A DNA stretch of 41,480 bases from a virus. The DNA is taken from positions 1 through 41,480 of IMG/VR virus record IMGVR_UViG_3300018420_002746; one strand, given 5' to 3'. The position numbers and the translations under genes are program-made. This document shows positions 15,040-25,408 of this stretch, piece by piece (position 1 is the stretch's first letter; the number at the start of each line of letters is the position of its first letter). The notes under the pieces were generated by a model. It worked only from the letters and a program-made list of their open reading frames with translations. It searched no databases and was not told the DNA's origin.

Positions 15040-17156
15040 GTTCGATATTACGTGGACTAAATGAAAACAATGAACTGTTAAGTGAAGATAAAGTAGCATT
15101 AGCCGAATTAGACAAGGCGGCATTTGAAGCAGAACAAGCACTTAAGAGTGTAGATCAAGTAACTAAAAACATCAAGTATGGCACTGACACTACAGAAATT
15201 ATTGTAGGTGTACAGAGTATTGCAGATACTTTAAAAGGCTTTGATCATAAAGAACTTAACTATTACGAAGATAAAGTTAGAGAAGCAAACAACAATTTAG
15301 AATCTGCTGTATACGGTTTAAGAGAACCTTTCAATGACCTTGCACGTGATTTACGTTTAAAACATGATGAACTTGAAATGGATTTAGAAGACATAGACGA
15401 AGGTCAACGTTGCTGGAAAGGCTACAAAAAGCAAGGCACTAAAAAGATGTTTGGCAAGACTGTTAACAATTGTGTCAAAGCAGATGAATCTACAGACAAA
15501 GATTTAGCAGATAGAGTAAGGGACAGGCAACAACAATTTAAAAGGGATTCCACAGGCGACTTCTGGGACCACGTGGTAGTGAGGAAAGGTTTTTCTGGAT
15601 TAGATAAAGAAAAAGAAGAACGACCTCTTACTTGGCAGCAAAGGCAGGAGCTGAAACAACTGTTCCCAACAGAATCCGAAGATGCGACTCGACAGGGTAA
15701 ACTATTCGCCCGAGGATCCGCAGGCGAGGGAAACATCAGTAACAGACCAACCCCACCAGAATATACAACAATGGTACCTAAAAAGATAAGAACTCCCGGC
15801 ATTTATGGCAAATCTTATGATGGACAGATGAAAGGACATGCTCTGCTAAAATCTTTTATCGAAGACGGTTTAACTGATGAGGAAATTATAAGTCTTATAA
15901 GTGATATCGAACCTGGCGAAAATAAATCGAAACTTGCCTACAGGCGGGCGGGATCGTACATGTGGCCGTCACGGCGACCAGAGGGGTATGACCCGGAGGA
16001 AGAAACAACAACAACTAACACCCTTCACGGTGCTCGACTAGCAGATCAAGTAAGAGAAATACTACCATTAATGAGGAAAAAACTAGATCCACTTCAAGCC
16101 TGGCCAATGGGACCCATTACCCAAGAATCAGAAGAAGTAGACGAAGGAATGTATGACCAAGATGCATTTGATGCAATCTTTAAAGACAGAAAACAACCAA
16201 AAAAATCAAAAACTACTCCTCAAGATATAGGAATGTATAATCAACCTAGGCAGGATGACAAAAAATCAAACAAAGATAAAAAATTAGATGAGTTTCAAAG
16301 AGGTTCATTTGATGATGACAAACCTAAAAGACCTAGCAAAGGTAAACTTGTAACTAAAGATGGTATGCCAGTTACTCTGCCTTTAAGAACACAAGATTTC
16401 AGAGGTGACCCAATTGTAATTGTAGATTACATTCCACCTCATAAGCCAAGTTCAACAGGTAGAATTGTTACTGATGATGGCATGACCTATTTTCCCGGTG
16501 TTGCAGATTTAAAAATTATCGGACATCAATTTGATGTTGATGAAGGACTTGCAGGTGCAGCCTCAGGTGCATACTTAGGTAGCAAAATAGCCGGGATTCC
16601 CGGAGCAGTAGCAGGCGGCGTCTTAGGACATCAAGCAACTAAAGAAGGCAAAAAGTCACGTATTGGTTCAGTAATGGAAATGTATGATGACTATCTCTTT
16701 TTAATTTACATTAATGGTAAATTAGCGGCAGAGACGCCAATCGAAAAGAAGCAAAAGAATCAATATGAAAGAGTTATTAAACAAGCATTACCAGATGCAG
16801 AAGTTACATTCAAACCAACTCCAAGACATTACTATAGTGCAGAACAACTTTCGGAAGGATCAGGAAAGATTCGTGCAGGTATAGCAGGCATATTATTATT
16901 AGCCGGTTTGTTAGGTATAAACAATCATCAAGCACAAAAAGTATATGAAAAGTCACATCAGTTACAGCAATTAACACAAGTTTATATGGTTGCAAAAGAA
17001 AGAGGTGACGAAGCAAAAATGAAAGAGGTCAAGAGACGAATAGGTAATCACAAAATGAGACTTGACTTAGGTAAAGGCGATGTTGATTTTGACGGCCTGC
17101 CAGGAAAAGATGATATTAAAGACATCGATTATATTAATACCCCCGGAGAAAAATAA
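15036..17156 (+). CDS. Large mosaic protein with hydrophobic segments, probable virion protein
   Basis: Encodes 706 residues, overlapping the previous stop (ATGA). It opens with helical, charged sequence and has LNE and LSE sites at residues 8-10 and 15-17. A short Cys module 'CWKGYKKQGTKKMFGKTV' lies near 129, of a kind repeated in phage structural proteins. Residues about 167-365 are coded with more G/C and AGG codons than the flanks, like an inserted segment. A glycine-zipper-like region ('GAASGAYLGSKIAGIPGA') near 508 and a hydrophobic helix ('AGIAGILLLAGLLGI') near 615 could insert in a membrane. Function unknown; injection-related roles are possible. Confidence 0.68.
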   Translation: MSSILRGLNENNELLSEDKVALAELDKAAFEAEQALKSVDQVTKNIKYGTDTTEIIVGVQSIADTLKGFDHKELNYYEDKVREANNNLESAVYGLREPFNDLARDLRLKHDELEMDLEDIDEGQRCWKGYKKQGTKKMFGKTVNNCVKADESTDKDLADRVRDRQQQFKRDSTGDFWDHVVVRKGFSGLDKEKEERPLTWQQRQELKQLFPTESEDATRQGKLFARGSAGEGNISNRPTPPEYTTMVPKKIRTPGIYGKSYDGQMKGHALLKSFIEDGLTDEEIISLISDIEPGENKSKLAYRRAGSYMWPSRRPEGYDPEEETTTTNTLHGARLADQVREILPLMRKKLDPLQAWPMGPITQESEEVDEGMYDQDAFDAIFKDRKQPKKSKTTPQDIGMYNQPRQDDKKSNKDKKLDEFQRGSFDDDKPKRPSKGKLVTKDGMPVTLPLRTQDFRGDPIVIVDYIPPHKPSSTGRIVTDDGMTYFPGVADLKIIGHQFDVDEGLAGAASGAYLGSKIAGIPGAVAGGVLGHQATKEGKKSRIGSVMEMYDDYLFLIYINGKLAAETPIEKKQKNQYERVIKQALPDAEVTFKPTPRHYYSAEQLSEGSGKIRAGIAGILLLAGLLGINNHQAQKVYEKSHQLQQLTQVYMVAKERGDEAKMKEVKRRIGNHKMRLDLGKGDVDFDGLPGKDDIKDIDYINTPGEK

Positions 17157-17566
17157 TGGAAGTAAATATTGAAACACTTGACGATCTTTTAAAAAATGCT
17201 ATCGAATCTGACGATGCATCCGAACACGTAGTTCCGCTCAATGAAGAATGTGTGTTTTCTAATGGTGTGTACTTTGAAGACTTTATTACAAAAGCATCAG
17301 TTAACGTAACTGTATTAGAACATTATCCTTTAGATGAAGAAGTTGCAATCGATAAATGGTTTATTGAATTACATTGTGATGATGCAGTATTTTCTAAAGA
17401 AGTATCTACTGGAGAAGAAGCATCTTTGGTATATGACGCAACACCTCCCGCAGTTGAAGAAGGTGTCGAACCTATTATTTCAACAGGCGCCGGCATGTTT
17501 ACTCTTAACATTGTTGGTTACGGTGAACAACACAAAAATACTAGTTTAAAAATTAGGCTATCATAA
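17156..17566 (+). CDS. Hypothetical acidic beta-rich protein
   Basis: Encodes 136 residues, sharing one base with the upstream stop (TAATG). Very acidic, with alternating strands ('VNVTVLEHYPLDEEVAIDKWFIELHC') and a Gly-rich turn near the end. No signal peptide and no catalytic motif. Position between two putative head-cargo genes suggests a late virion role, but I cannot identify it. Confidence 0.65.
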   Translation: MEVNIETLDDLLKNAIESDDASEHVVPLNEECVFSNGVYFEDFITKASVNVTVLEHYPLDEEVAIDKWFIELHCDDAVFSKEVSTGEEASLVYDATPPAVEEGVEPIISTGAGMFTLNIVGYGEQHKNTSLKIRLS

Positions 17567-17578
17567 CCCTGTTATCTT

Positions 17579-18583
17579 ATGCGATTACGTGAATTGCAAG
17601 AAGGTATGGGAGCATCAGCAGGCGGAGGAACACCCGGATCTGCTGGAGCAGGTGGTTCATCATTAGGTCTCCCCTATCCATCAACATACGAAGAAGAAAA
17701 CGATAAGTTCAAATATCGTGGTCCCCAAAAAACTGTGGCTATGACAACCGAAGAACAAGGGGAAATGTTTACGGATCATCAAAAGATGCAAGAGATGATG
17801 AACGACAAAGATTGGCCAGCAGACTTGCAAGAAGAAGTTCTAAAAAAATATGTCAATAACCCTGAAGAGGGAGAAAACTTCATTGCAGATATGGAGTATA
17901 AAGGTATAAGACGATTAAGTAATTACGGTCTTTTACAAAATACAGAAAACTTAGAGTTATTAACAAGACTACCGCAAAACGTTATAGATAAAATTAACGA
18001 GACATGGCAAATGTCTATTCCTAAAACAAAAGCAACTTCAGTATCTGATTTAGGATACGAAAAATATATTATGCAATATGGTTTTCTTACAAAACCAGCA
18101 GTAGCAATGGATGCAGATATAATAATGGGTTCAGAAAAATGGGTTGCCAGTGTCATTAACGGTGAGAAAGCAAAAGCCTGTCATATTATAACACCTATAG
18201 GACCAGGTGTCAAGTCTAATACACCTGATAATAGTTTAGCACCCGCGAGACAAAAAGAACTAGCATTCGTTGAAGGCAAGCATTGGGCTAGAAATGATCT
18301 GCCACAACTCAATATTGATGATCTTAAAGACGAAGATATTGAAGAAAAACATGTACGATTTGAAAGGCTAAAACCTGTACAGACAGAACGTGTAAAAGGT
18401 CTTGTAAAAAAGACTCTTAAGATGTTAAAGAAAGGTAAACATAAACCTATAGTCATTGATAAACTTGGTTATATTGTAAATGGTCATCATAGATATGATG
18501 CGTATCAAAAATTAGGGGCATCATACGTTCCTGTTATTAAGGTAAATGCAACCATCGAAGAACTAATCGATAAATACATGTAA
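17579..18583 (+). CDS. ParB-like domain protein with capsid-targeting leader
   Basis: Encodes 334 residues. It opens 'MRLRELQEG', an (L/I)xE leader, followed by a Gly/Ala/Ser-rich linker to residue 30. The C-terminal 60 residues carry a ParB/sulfiredoxin-fold motif: 'KHKPIVIDKLGYIVNGHHR' with GHHR at 302-305. ParB-like domains bind DNA or hydrolyse nucleotides, and some are nucleases. The middle part includes charged helices. No clear ribosome-binding site is visible. If the leader is cut, the DNA-acting domain could be packaged and injected; that is inference. Confidence 0.75.
   Translation: MRLRELQEGMGASAGGGTPGSAGAGGSSLGLPYPSTYEEENDKFKYRGPQKTVAMTTEEQGEMFTDHQKMQEMMNDKDWPADLQEEVLKKYVNNPEEGENFIADMEYKGIRRLSNYGLLQNTENLELLTRLPQNVIDKINETWQMSIPKTKATSVSDLGYEKYIMQYGFLTKPAVAMDADIIMGSEKWVASVINGEKAKACHIITPIGPGVKSNTPDNSLAPARQKELAFVEGKHWARNDLPQLNIDDLKDEDIEEKHVRFERLKPVQTERVKGLVKKTLKMLKKGKHKPIVIDKLGYIVNGHHRYDAYQKLGASYVPVIKVNATIEELIDKYM
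18569..18577 (+). promoter_or_regulatory. Late-type promoter box
   Basis: GATAAATAC at the very end of the ParB-like gene, 20 bases before the Dps-like start. It overlaps codons for the last residues, so it could be coincidental. Confidence 0.35.
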
Positions 18584-18597
18584 CAGGAACAATTATA

Positions 18598-19041
18598 ATG
18601 CTCTCAGAGAACCTTAAAATACTATTAGCAACTTCTTATGCTTTTGTCATTAAAGCACAAAACTTTCATTGGAATATCGAAGGTTCTAACTTTCCACAAT
18701 ATCACAAATTTTTTGATGATTTAAATAACGAAGTCTATGAAAACGCAATCGATAGAACTGCGGAATACATTCGTACATTAGAAGCATATACTCCTGGTTC
18801 TATTGGACGTTATGCAGAACTGTCATTAATACCTGATCAAGTAAAAATACCTAGAGCAGAATTAATGTTTGCAGAACTGTATAGAGACAATGAAATCATC
18901 CTCGAACACTTAAACACTTGCTACGATTCAGCAGAAGCAGAAAAACAATATGGTATTTCTAACTTTGTTGCTGAACGTTTAGATGCTCACAATAAACATC
19001 AATGGATGATAAGAAGTACACTTAAGACTAACAGGGAGTAA
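18598..19041 (+). CDS. dps: Dps/ferritin-like protein
   Basis: Encodes 147 residues, a little shorter than Dps (about 160). The diagnostic region reads 'QNFHWNIEGSNFPQYHKFFDDL' followed by 'AIDRTAEYI': His24 and His36 keep the Dps spacing of 12, and Asp52 and Glu56 keep the spacing of four, with one extra residue between the two pairs. Dps proteins oxidise and store iron in 12-mers and can coat DNA. No long basic N-terminal tail is present, so DNA binding is uncertain. It has an ACAGGAAC site. It may protect phage or host DNA from oxidative damage. Confidence 0.82.
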   Translation: MLSENLKILLATSYAFVIKAQNFHWNIEGSNFPQYHKFFDDLNNEVYENAIDRTAEYIRTLEAYTPGSIGRYAELSLIPDQVKIPRAELMFAELYRDNEIILEHLNTCYDSAEAEKQYGISNFVAERLDAHNKHQWMIRSTLKTNRE

Positions 19042-19043
19042 TC

Positions 19044-22000
19044 ATGCTCTCTAGTCATTTTGAAAGCATACTACTAGAATACAAACAAAGCATCACTGCT
19101 AAAAAGATGGGTGAAGGCCTTGTCGGCCGTTTTAATTTAGATATAATAGATTTTCCTAGTCTGTTGACTCCTAAACTTACAAAAGCATTTGAAACAATGG
19201 AGAAACTTGACGTTCAAATAACTGATTTTGAGAATAAAAAAGAACAGAACGAAATCAAACCCGAAGAACTAGCCAAGTTACAACCTAAAATACAAAAAGC
19301 ACAAGAACAATATAACATTTTAGAAAATCAAATAGCCGTTCATATCTTAGAAAAGTTAGAAGCCGCAGACCCTACAAACAATAAAGGTTATGTACAGTGG
19401 TTAGCACGATTGTATATCAATGGTGAAACAAGTTTAGAAGATGTAGAATCTACTATTGCTGATTACTTAGATAAGTTTCATAAATTAAAAATTAAACGTC
19501 ATTTGTCTAATGCAGACATAGGACAATATAAAGATTTTGATGCGTTTATGAATGATATGGATCAATATCCTAATGACGTTTTAGATGATGATGAAGCAAA
19601 AAACAAAACATATAAAGCAGACAAAATATATGATGAAAATGGCGTCTTAATTATTCATCCAAAAGACAAAGAAGCGGCATGTCGATATGGTCGCGGAACT
19701 CGTTGGTGTACAGCCTCAACACGAGGACACAATTATTTTGCTTCATACAATCGTAGAGGACCTCTCTATATATTTGTCCCACGCAAACCAGATCATCCAG
19801 GAGAAAAATATCAGTTTCATTTTGAAGACAACGTAGTTGCAGACGAAACAGATGCTTATTTGGATCAGGATCAATTAATTCGTTTAGTAAATAGATACCC
19901 AGCACTTAAAGATGCCTTTCAACCACAAGCAGAAAAGTACGGTCTTATATATCTACAAAAACCGAAAAGAGTTATGAAAGGTTCTAACTTTACAGTAGAA
20001 GAATACAGAAAAAATGATAAGCCTTTATATTTGATGTTAGGAGAAATGGATGTAGATGGTGAATATGGCAAACAAGACATATACATGCTATGGAAAAAAG
20101 ATCCCAATGATGATAACTACCAAATTAAAAAAATCGGTAATAGTAGATATAGAGATGATACAACATTAAACGTATTAGAACAGCACAAATTAGTTAATAA
20201 ATATCCTGAACTAATTAGTAAATTTGGATTAAAAACAAAACACCTTAAAAAAGATCCTACTCGGAGCCAAACAAAATCGGGTGCTGATATAGAGATGCAT
20301 GGGACGACCGCTGTTCTTAAAGACAAGCAAGGTCATAGCACATCAATAGAACTAAGAGATCCAGACAAGAGCCGGATTGGAGATGATAAACTATTAGTAC
20401 ATACACAGAAAACAAATCCTTTTACATCAAAGGATAAAAAAGAGATTAGAGATCAGATTAATCCTTTTGAAGTAACGTTAGAACATCCTGAACTTATTGA
20501 TTTGTATTCTCCTCTATTAGATAAAAAAATTAAACATGAGGTCCGGCAACATCATGGTGATGCCAAAGATAAAAGAAAATTTAAAGAAGACTTATATCAA
20601 AAATATGCACCTTTAATGCCTTACAAACTATATGACAAAGGTGATGTAATAATTAAAAGTCACGTAACTCCAGACGGAAAACCTATCTTAGACTATATAA
20701 TTACAAAAGATAATGATAAAGAAACAAATGCAATAACAGTAGTTTATCGTAATCAACGAGATGGCAATGTTGATAAAATTATACAAGCAGAGCCTAGACC
20801 ATTATATGATTTAGCAGATGAAGAAGACTATAATCTGAGAACTCCAGCCGGAGATATCTATGGTAATGCAGAAGAAGAATCTAAATATCAACGTTATTAT
20901 CAAAGGATGAATGATTCCTTTCGATCATCAAACGCATTACCCTTTTTACCTTCAATTTCTATTATAGAAAAATATCCTGGTTTAAAAGAATTATACAAGG
21001 ACACTTCTTTAGCATCACCTAAAACAAAAGAAGTATCAAATGCCAACGTAAAAGATTTTGGAAAAACAAAACGTGAATCAAACAAACGATCATATTATAG
21101 AAATGACTGGCATGATACCACAGCAGAAACAATGCGTAACTTTATTGTTCAACCCAAAGATGCAGAAGAAGGTGAATCATATGCCATTAGTTGGAGTCCA
21201 GAAATTCCTCAATTAAGTGAAATTTATCATTCTGCTTCAGACGGTACTCAGACAAAGATAGGGGACAAGCAAACTAAAAGACATGTTTTAAAAAGTTTTC
21301 CTGAAATCAGAGCATTACAAATAAAAGACTGGGATAAATTTATTAAAAATAATCCTGAGTATGATGTTAAAGAACATGGCGCAGGTGACAGCAGTTATAA
21401 TGATGATATATTACAAGATTGGAGTTTTTCGCCCACAGAGGTTGTTGATAATGATCGTGTAATAGTATCACAGTTCGGACCCAAACAAGGAGACCCCTTC
21501 CAACTACCTAGTTTTGAAGTTTTTCCTAAACAAAAAAATCCATTTGGTAAAGTAGGAGATACATTTTTTATTTACTTAAGTTTAAAAGATTATCGCGGCA
21601 AGTCAGGAAAAATTAGTGACATTAGAATAGAACGTATCGGGAAAAACACTCATCATTTTGTACCTGTTAATAAATATGGTAGGACTGAAAAACAGGGCAA
21701 TGAAGATTTTGTACAAGCCGGAGTTCAATTAAGAGAAAATCAATATAGTTTAGACTCTAAAGAAATTATCGATTTCTTTAAATACTATCCTGAATTAAGA
21801 GGAATGATTAAAGATGAAAATGTACATCCTAAAGTTCCGCATCCAGCACTTGCAAAACAACCAGAAGATTCTTCAGAAAATGTTCAGCAAATGGACGGAT
21901 TTAAATTAGAAAAACAAACAACAAATGATCCTAACTTAGACAAATACTTTATTGTACCAGATGAAGAAAAATACCCCGGTGAGTATTATACTATGTTTGA

Positions 22001-25000
22001 GTATCATCCTTTAAAAACAAATCCATTAGGAAAATCAACTAACGTATTTACAGATTACGGAAGACCTGTAGCATTTAATGAAAGGGGAATGATTCAATTA
22101 GGTGTTGGGGAACAAAAAAATAATAGTTATCATAGTAAAAACGATTCAATGTCAGACTTTGTAGATTCTGCTAGGGGAGGTGCAGGAAGTATTACACCTA
22201 ACACACCTCTTTATAATGAACTAATGGAACGTTTTCCCGAGTTGGCAAATTATATTGCTGAAAAGAGTAAAGAGATTGGAGATGTTAGAACTCAAAATCT
22301 AACAGAAGAAGATATAATTGAAGTAGGACAAAACAGAGTTTATATATTTAAAAACCATGATGGCTCTGATTGTTATTATATTACCCCAATAGCAAATGAA
22401 ATTAGACGAACCAATGGTGAAATTAGTGATAGACATATATCATCTGAAACTGAAAGAAGTATGTCGCAATATCAACGAACTGCCCACACATTAAACCCAA
22501 GAAAAATAGCAGGGCATGAAGAAGATTGGGAAGATGACGATCATTGGAACTCTGGTGAATCGTATGTGATTAACTTTGAAAGTACAGAAAGCAATCCTTT
22601 CTTACAAGTTCCTTTGTACATAGATCCTTTTAGAGGTGTTGCAGAATTACAAGTCAATGCAATCGAATTCGATAATGATAATAAAAGATATACTGCTACT
22701 GAGGCTCCACAAAATAAACAATTTATTATTGATCAATTAAGTGCTGTACCACAGCCCAATGAAGAAAATATGAACACGGCAAGTTTCACTGCTAGAAACT
22801 ATCTTACAAGAGCAAAACAAAATCCAGAGTTAATGCGATGGTTAGAACAAAAGGCAGAAGAAGCAAATGCAAAGACAAATGGCGTGGGGGCATTTATTAA
22901 TTTTTTACCTATAACAACAGAACAAATGACAATAGACGTACCAAAAGTTCATGGTGTAGATGTAGTAGGTATTGCAAAAATAGGCATTTCAAATCCTTTA
23001 TATATTTGGCAAGGAAGAAAGGCTATTTTTCAAAATATAGAAGACAGATTATTAGCAGGTTCAGAAAATTATTATCAGCGGCAGGAGAGTGACAACCCCG
23101 ACCCTTACACTCAATGGGCCAATGAATATGCTAATTCAAAAGATTTAGCACCAAAACAAGAAGGCGGCAGTATTAGAGGAATGTCAAGGTTTATATCTGA
23201 GACAGTATCAGAAGGTGTTGTCGGCATAAAGCCTGAATCCGGTGGCAAATTTTTAGATTATGACTATCATCGTACTACTGGCAGAGGCATTACTTTAACT
23301 CAAGTACCAGATGCTAAATGGGTAACAACAGGCAATCAATTATTAAATTTAAATAAGATAGCCAAACCCAAAGAACTAAAACAAATGGGTTTATCACCTA
23401 CACAGGCATGGGGTCCTCGACAGGTTGCTCAATTACCTAATCCTCAAATAACAAATAAAGGTAAACCTTGGATTAATAACATTAAAGAATTTAAGTTTCC
23501 TGATGGCTTGGGTATTAATGCAAGTGGGTATGGTAACAGATTGCCGCAAAAAGTTTTAGGTCCGGGAACAGGATATTTAATTACTTTAAATCCTATTAGT
23601 GATGAGCCTTATCGAAAACGTAAAGATGGTAAAATAGTAAACATGCAAAGTCCATGGCATACAGCAACTAGGGCTGTTAGAGATTTAGATTTACCTTGGG
23701 ATTTTACTCATGGTGTTTTAGATTATTCAAGAGGAGATTTTGAAAAGAAAAATACTATGATGATTTATTTTTCTAATAATCGTGTTGCTTATTTCTTAGA
23801 GCCAACTTATCACGGTGATTATAGACAGTTTAATCTATCACAAGAACAAAAGAAAAAATTATTCTTTGATCCAGAAACAGGTCTTTTCCCTGAACTAAAA
23901 CCTATATTTGATCAGTATGCAAAATCAAACAAATGGTTACGTGAAAATAAATGGCATTATATGCTGTCAAAAGTATTGTTTGAAAGTTTAGGAGATAAAG
24001 CATACTGGGAATTAAAAAAGAAAAAGCCAAAGCAAAATTATGGTCAACTAGTATTCTTAAATAACATACGATTGACAGGAAGTTATAGTAACGAACAATT
24101 AAAAGCAATGGGCTTCTTTATGAAGAACGGCTCTTGGGCAATACAAAAGCCTAAGTATGACAGACTTGTCAGTGACGGTAAGTTAAAAGAAATGATTAAC
24201 AGACCATTAAAGACTGGTACAAATAGAATACCTAAAGTAGGTAAAAAGAAAGTACAAGAAAACGTTTGGGCATTTGATGCAGAAAAAGCATTAGAGTTAT
24301 TGAAAGAACCTTTACTAAGAGGTGGAGATAATGATGATGTTGATTTAAGTTGTGAAGTGTGTCAAGGACATGGCTGTGGGCCAGGCTATGACATCAAAGA
24401 TGACTTGAGACGTTGGAAAGAAATGCTTATTCCAGATGCTGATTCAAAACCTGAACATCTTACAAACGAATACATTGAAGCAAGAGTAAAGAAACTAGAA
24501 GCACTTGTCAATAAGTATCCAAACGGAATACCTGACAACATAGATTGCACTGCTGGCATGTCTAATATGAAACACAGAGAATATCAAAAGATTAAAAGAC
24601 ATGATGCAGAAGATGTATTAGATGATGTTATCGGTGACGATGGGTTATTTGATGCTATGTCTGAATTAGATGAAGAAGATGATGTTAGACCACTAATAAT
24701 GAATTGGCTTAATCCAGACTGGAGAGCAAAACAAAGACCAGGGTTACCTGAATATCCACTAGTAGCAGATGTTGACTTTGCAGACCTATACAAAAGAGCA
24801 AGAAAAATTTATAACCCTTTACGTGTAGTTAAAGAAGGTAAGAAGTTACCTAGAACTAGTGAGTTCTTACATGTAAAAGAATTAGAAGACATTAAACGAT
24901 TGTCTGGCGTGTATGAACGTTATCAGATACCAGTACAAGTTGAAGGTGCAACATCAGCATATTCAGGTTCAAACATATCAAAGACTGCGGCAGAGATTGC

Positions 25001-25109
25001 AAAGATAATGAAAGAGAAAAACATTCAGCCCGGAACTCCTGAATGGTTTCAACTGTGGTTTTCACTACCAAAAATGACTGGCGAAAAGCCAACCGGAGAT
25101 ATAAAATGA
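19044..25109 (+). CDS. Giant 2021-residue repeat protein with WCTA motif
   Basis: By far the largest gene here. The N-terminus 'MLSSHFESILLEYKQSITA' contains an LLE site. Residues 214-225 read 'RYGRGTRWCTAS', followed by 'SYNRRGPLYIFVP' and 'KYQFHF', a domain I have seen in other phage proteins without known function. Downstream are about nine copies of a short motif (Y/F/H/N)P-(E/A/G)-(L/I), each closing a module ('NRYPALKD', 'NKYPELIS', 'EHPELIDL', 'EKYPGLKE', 'KSFPEIRA', 'YYPELRG', 'ERFPELAN', 'QNPELMRW', 'LFPELKPI'). A Cys cluster (1770, 1773, 1778) and a 'DIKRLSG' tag (1949) lie near the end. Possibly an injected virion protein; role unknown. Confidence 0.75.
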   Translation: MLSSHFESILLEYKQSITAKKMGEGLVGRFNLDIIDFPSLLTPKLTKAFETMEKLDVQITDFENKKEQNEIKPEELAKLQPKIQKAQEQYNILENQIAVHILEKLEAADPTNNKGYVQWLARLYINGETSLEDVESTIADYLDKFHKLKIKRHLSNADIGQYKDFDAFMNDMDQYPNDVLDDDEAKNKTYKADKIYDENGVLIIHPKDKEAACRYGRGTRWCTASTRGHNYFASYNRRGPLYIFVPRKPDHPGEKYQFHFEDNVVADETDAYLDQDQLIRLVNRYPALKDAFQPQAEKYGLIYLQKPKRVMKGSNFTVEEYRKNDKPLYLMLGEMDVDGEYGKQDIYMLWKKDPNDDNYQIKKIGNSRYRDDTTLNVLEQHKLVNKYPELISKFGLKTKHLKKDPTRSQTKSGADIEMHGTTAVLKDKQGHSTSIELRDPDKSRIGDDKLLVHTQKTNPFTSKDKKEIRDQINPFEVTLEHPELIDLYSPLLDKKIKHEVRQHHGDAKDKRKFKEDLYQKYAPLMPYKLYDKGDVIIKSHVTPDGKPILDYIITKDNDKETNAITVVYRNQRDGNVDKIIQAEPRPLYDLADEEDYNLRTPAGDIYGNAEEESKYQRYYQRMNDSFRSSNALPFLPSISIIEKYPGLKELYKDTSLASPKTKEVSNANVKDFGKTKRESNKRSYYRNDWHDTTAETMRNFIVQPKDAEEGESYAISWSPEIPQLSEIYHSASDGTQTKIGDKQTKRHVLKSFPEIRALQIKDWDKFIKNNPEYDVKEHGAGDSSYNDDILQDWSFSPTEVVDNDRVIVSQFGPKQGDPFQLPSFEVFPKQKNPFGKVGDTFFIYLSLKDYRGKSGKISDIRIERIGKNTHHFVPVNKYGRTEKQGNEDFVQAGVQLRENQYSLDSKEIIDFFKYYPELRGMIKDENVHPKVPHPALAKQPEDSSENVQQMDGFKLEKQTTNDPNLDKYFIVPDEEKYPGEYYTMFEYHPLKTNPLGKSTNVFTDYGRPVAFNERGMIQLGVGEQKNNSYHSKNDSMSDFVDSARGGAGSITPNTPLYNELMERFPELANYIAEKSKEIGDVRTQNLTEEDIIEVGQNRVYIFKNHDGSDCYYITPIANEIRRTNGEISDRHISSETERSMSQYQRTAHTLNPRKIAGHEEDWEDDDHWNSGESYVINFESTESNPFLQVPLYIDPFRGVAELQVNAIEFDNDNKRYTATEAPQNKQFIIDQLSAVPQPNEENMNTASFTARNYLTRAKQNPELMRWLEQKAEEANAKTNGVGAFINFLPITTEQMTIDVPKVHGVDVVGIAKIGISNPLYIWQGRKAIFQNIEDRLLAGSENYYQRQESDNPDPYTQWANEYANSKDLAPKQEGGSIRGMSRFISETVSEGVVGIKPESGGKFLDYDYHRTTGRGITLTQVPDAKWVTTGNQLLNLNKIAKPKELKQMGLSPTQAWGPRQVAQLPNPQITNKGKPWINNIKEFKFPDGLGINASGYGNRLPQKVLGPGTGYLITLNPISDEPYRKRKDGKIVNMQSPWHTATRAVRDLDLPWDFTHGVLDYSRGDFEKKNTMMIYFSNNRVAYFLEPTYHGDYRQFNLSQEQKKKLFFDPETGLFPELKPIFDQYAKSNKWLRENKWHYMLSKVLFESLGDKAYWELKKKKPKQNYGQLVFLNNIRLTGSYSNEQLKAMGFFMKNGSWAIQKPKYDRLVSDGKLKEMINRPLKTGTNRIPKVGKKKVQENVWAFDAEKALELLKEPLLRGGDNDDVDLSCEVCQGHGCGPGYDIKDDLRRWKEMLIPDADSKPEHLTNEYIEARVKKLEALVNKYPNGIPDNIDCTAGMSNMKHREYQKIKRHDAEDVLDDVIGDDGLFDAMSELDEEDDVRPLIMNWLNPDWRAKQRPGLPEYPLVADVDFADLYKRARKIYNPLRVVKEGKKLPRTSEFLHVKELEDIKRLSGVYERYQIPVQVEGATSAYSGSNISKTAAEIAKIMKEKNIQPGTPEWFQLWFSLPKMTGEKPTGDIK

Positions 25110-25408
25110 AAGAAGTAAATTATGACGAATTAAATCGTATCAGAGAATTATCAGGTACGTTGCGTGAATCATGGCAAGAGAAAATGAAAGATAGACCTAT
25201 GCCATTTGATGCACAAATATTAGATGATGAACCTGCAACTGTAATGAATCCTATCAGTGGTGCTACTATTAAACTTGACCCACAAGAAATTGCAGTATAT
25301 GATGTTATCATGGGTGCGAACTTAACACAGCAATGGGACTTAGTAAGAAAAGGTTCTGACTGGTTTAGAAAACATAATCCAGAAGCATATATGGTTTTAA
25401 TAGACTAA
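25106..25408 (+). CDS. Small protein with LSG-type cleavage tag
   Basis: Encodes 100 residues; the start at 25106 overlaps the giant gene's stop (ATGA), which favours it over the upstream in-frame ATG at 25043. The N-terminus 'LNRIRELSGTLRES' matches the 'DIKRLSGLTES' tag seen in other proteins here and has an LRE site. The rest is a compact domain with conserved-looking 'NPISGATIKLDPQE' and 'SDWFRKHNPEAY'. I recall similar short proteins in marine T4-like phages; function unknown. Confidence 0.7.
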   Translation: MKEVNYDELNRIRELSGTLRESWQEKMKDRPMPFDAQILDDEPATVMNPISGATIKLDPQEIAVYDVIMGANLTQQWDLVRKGSDWFRKHNPEAYMVLID

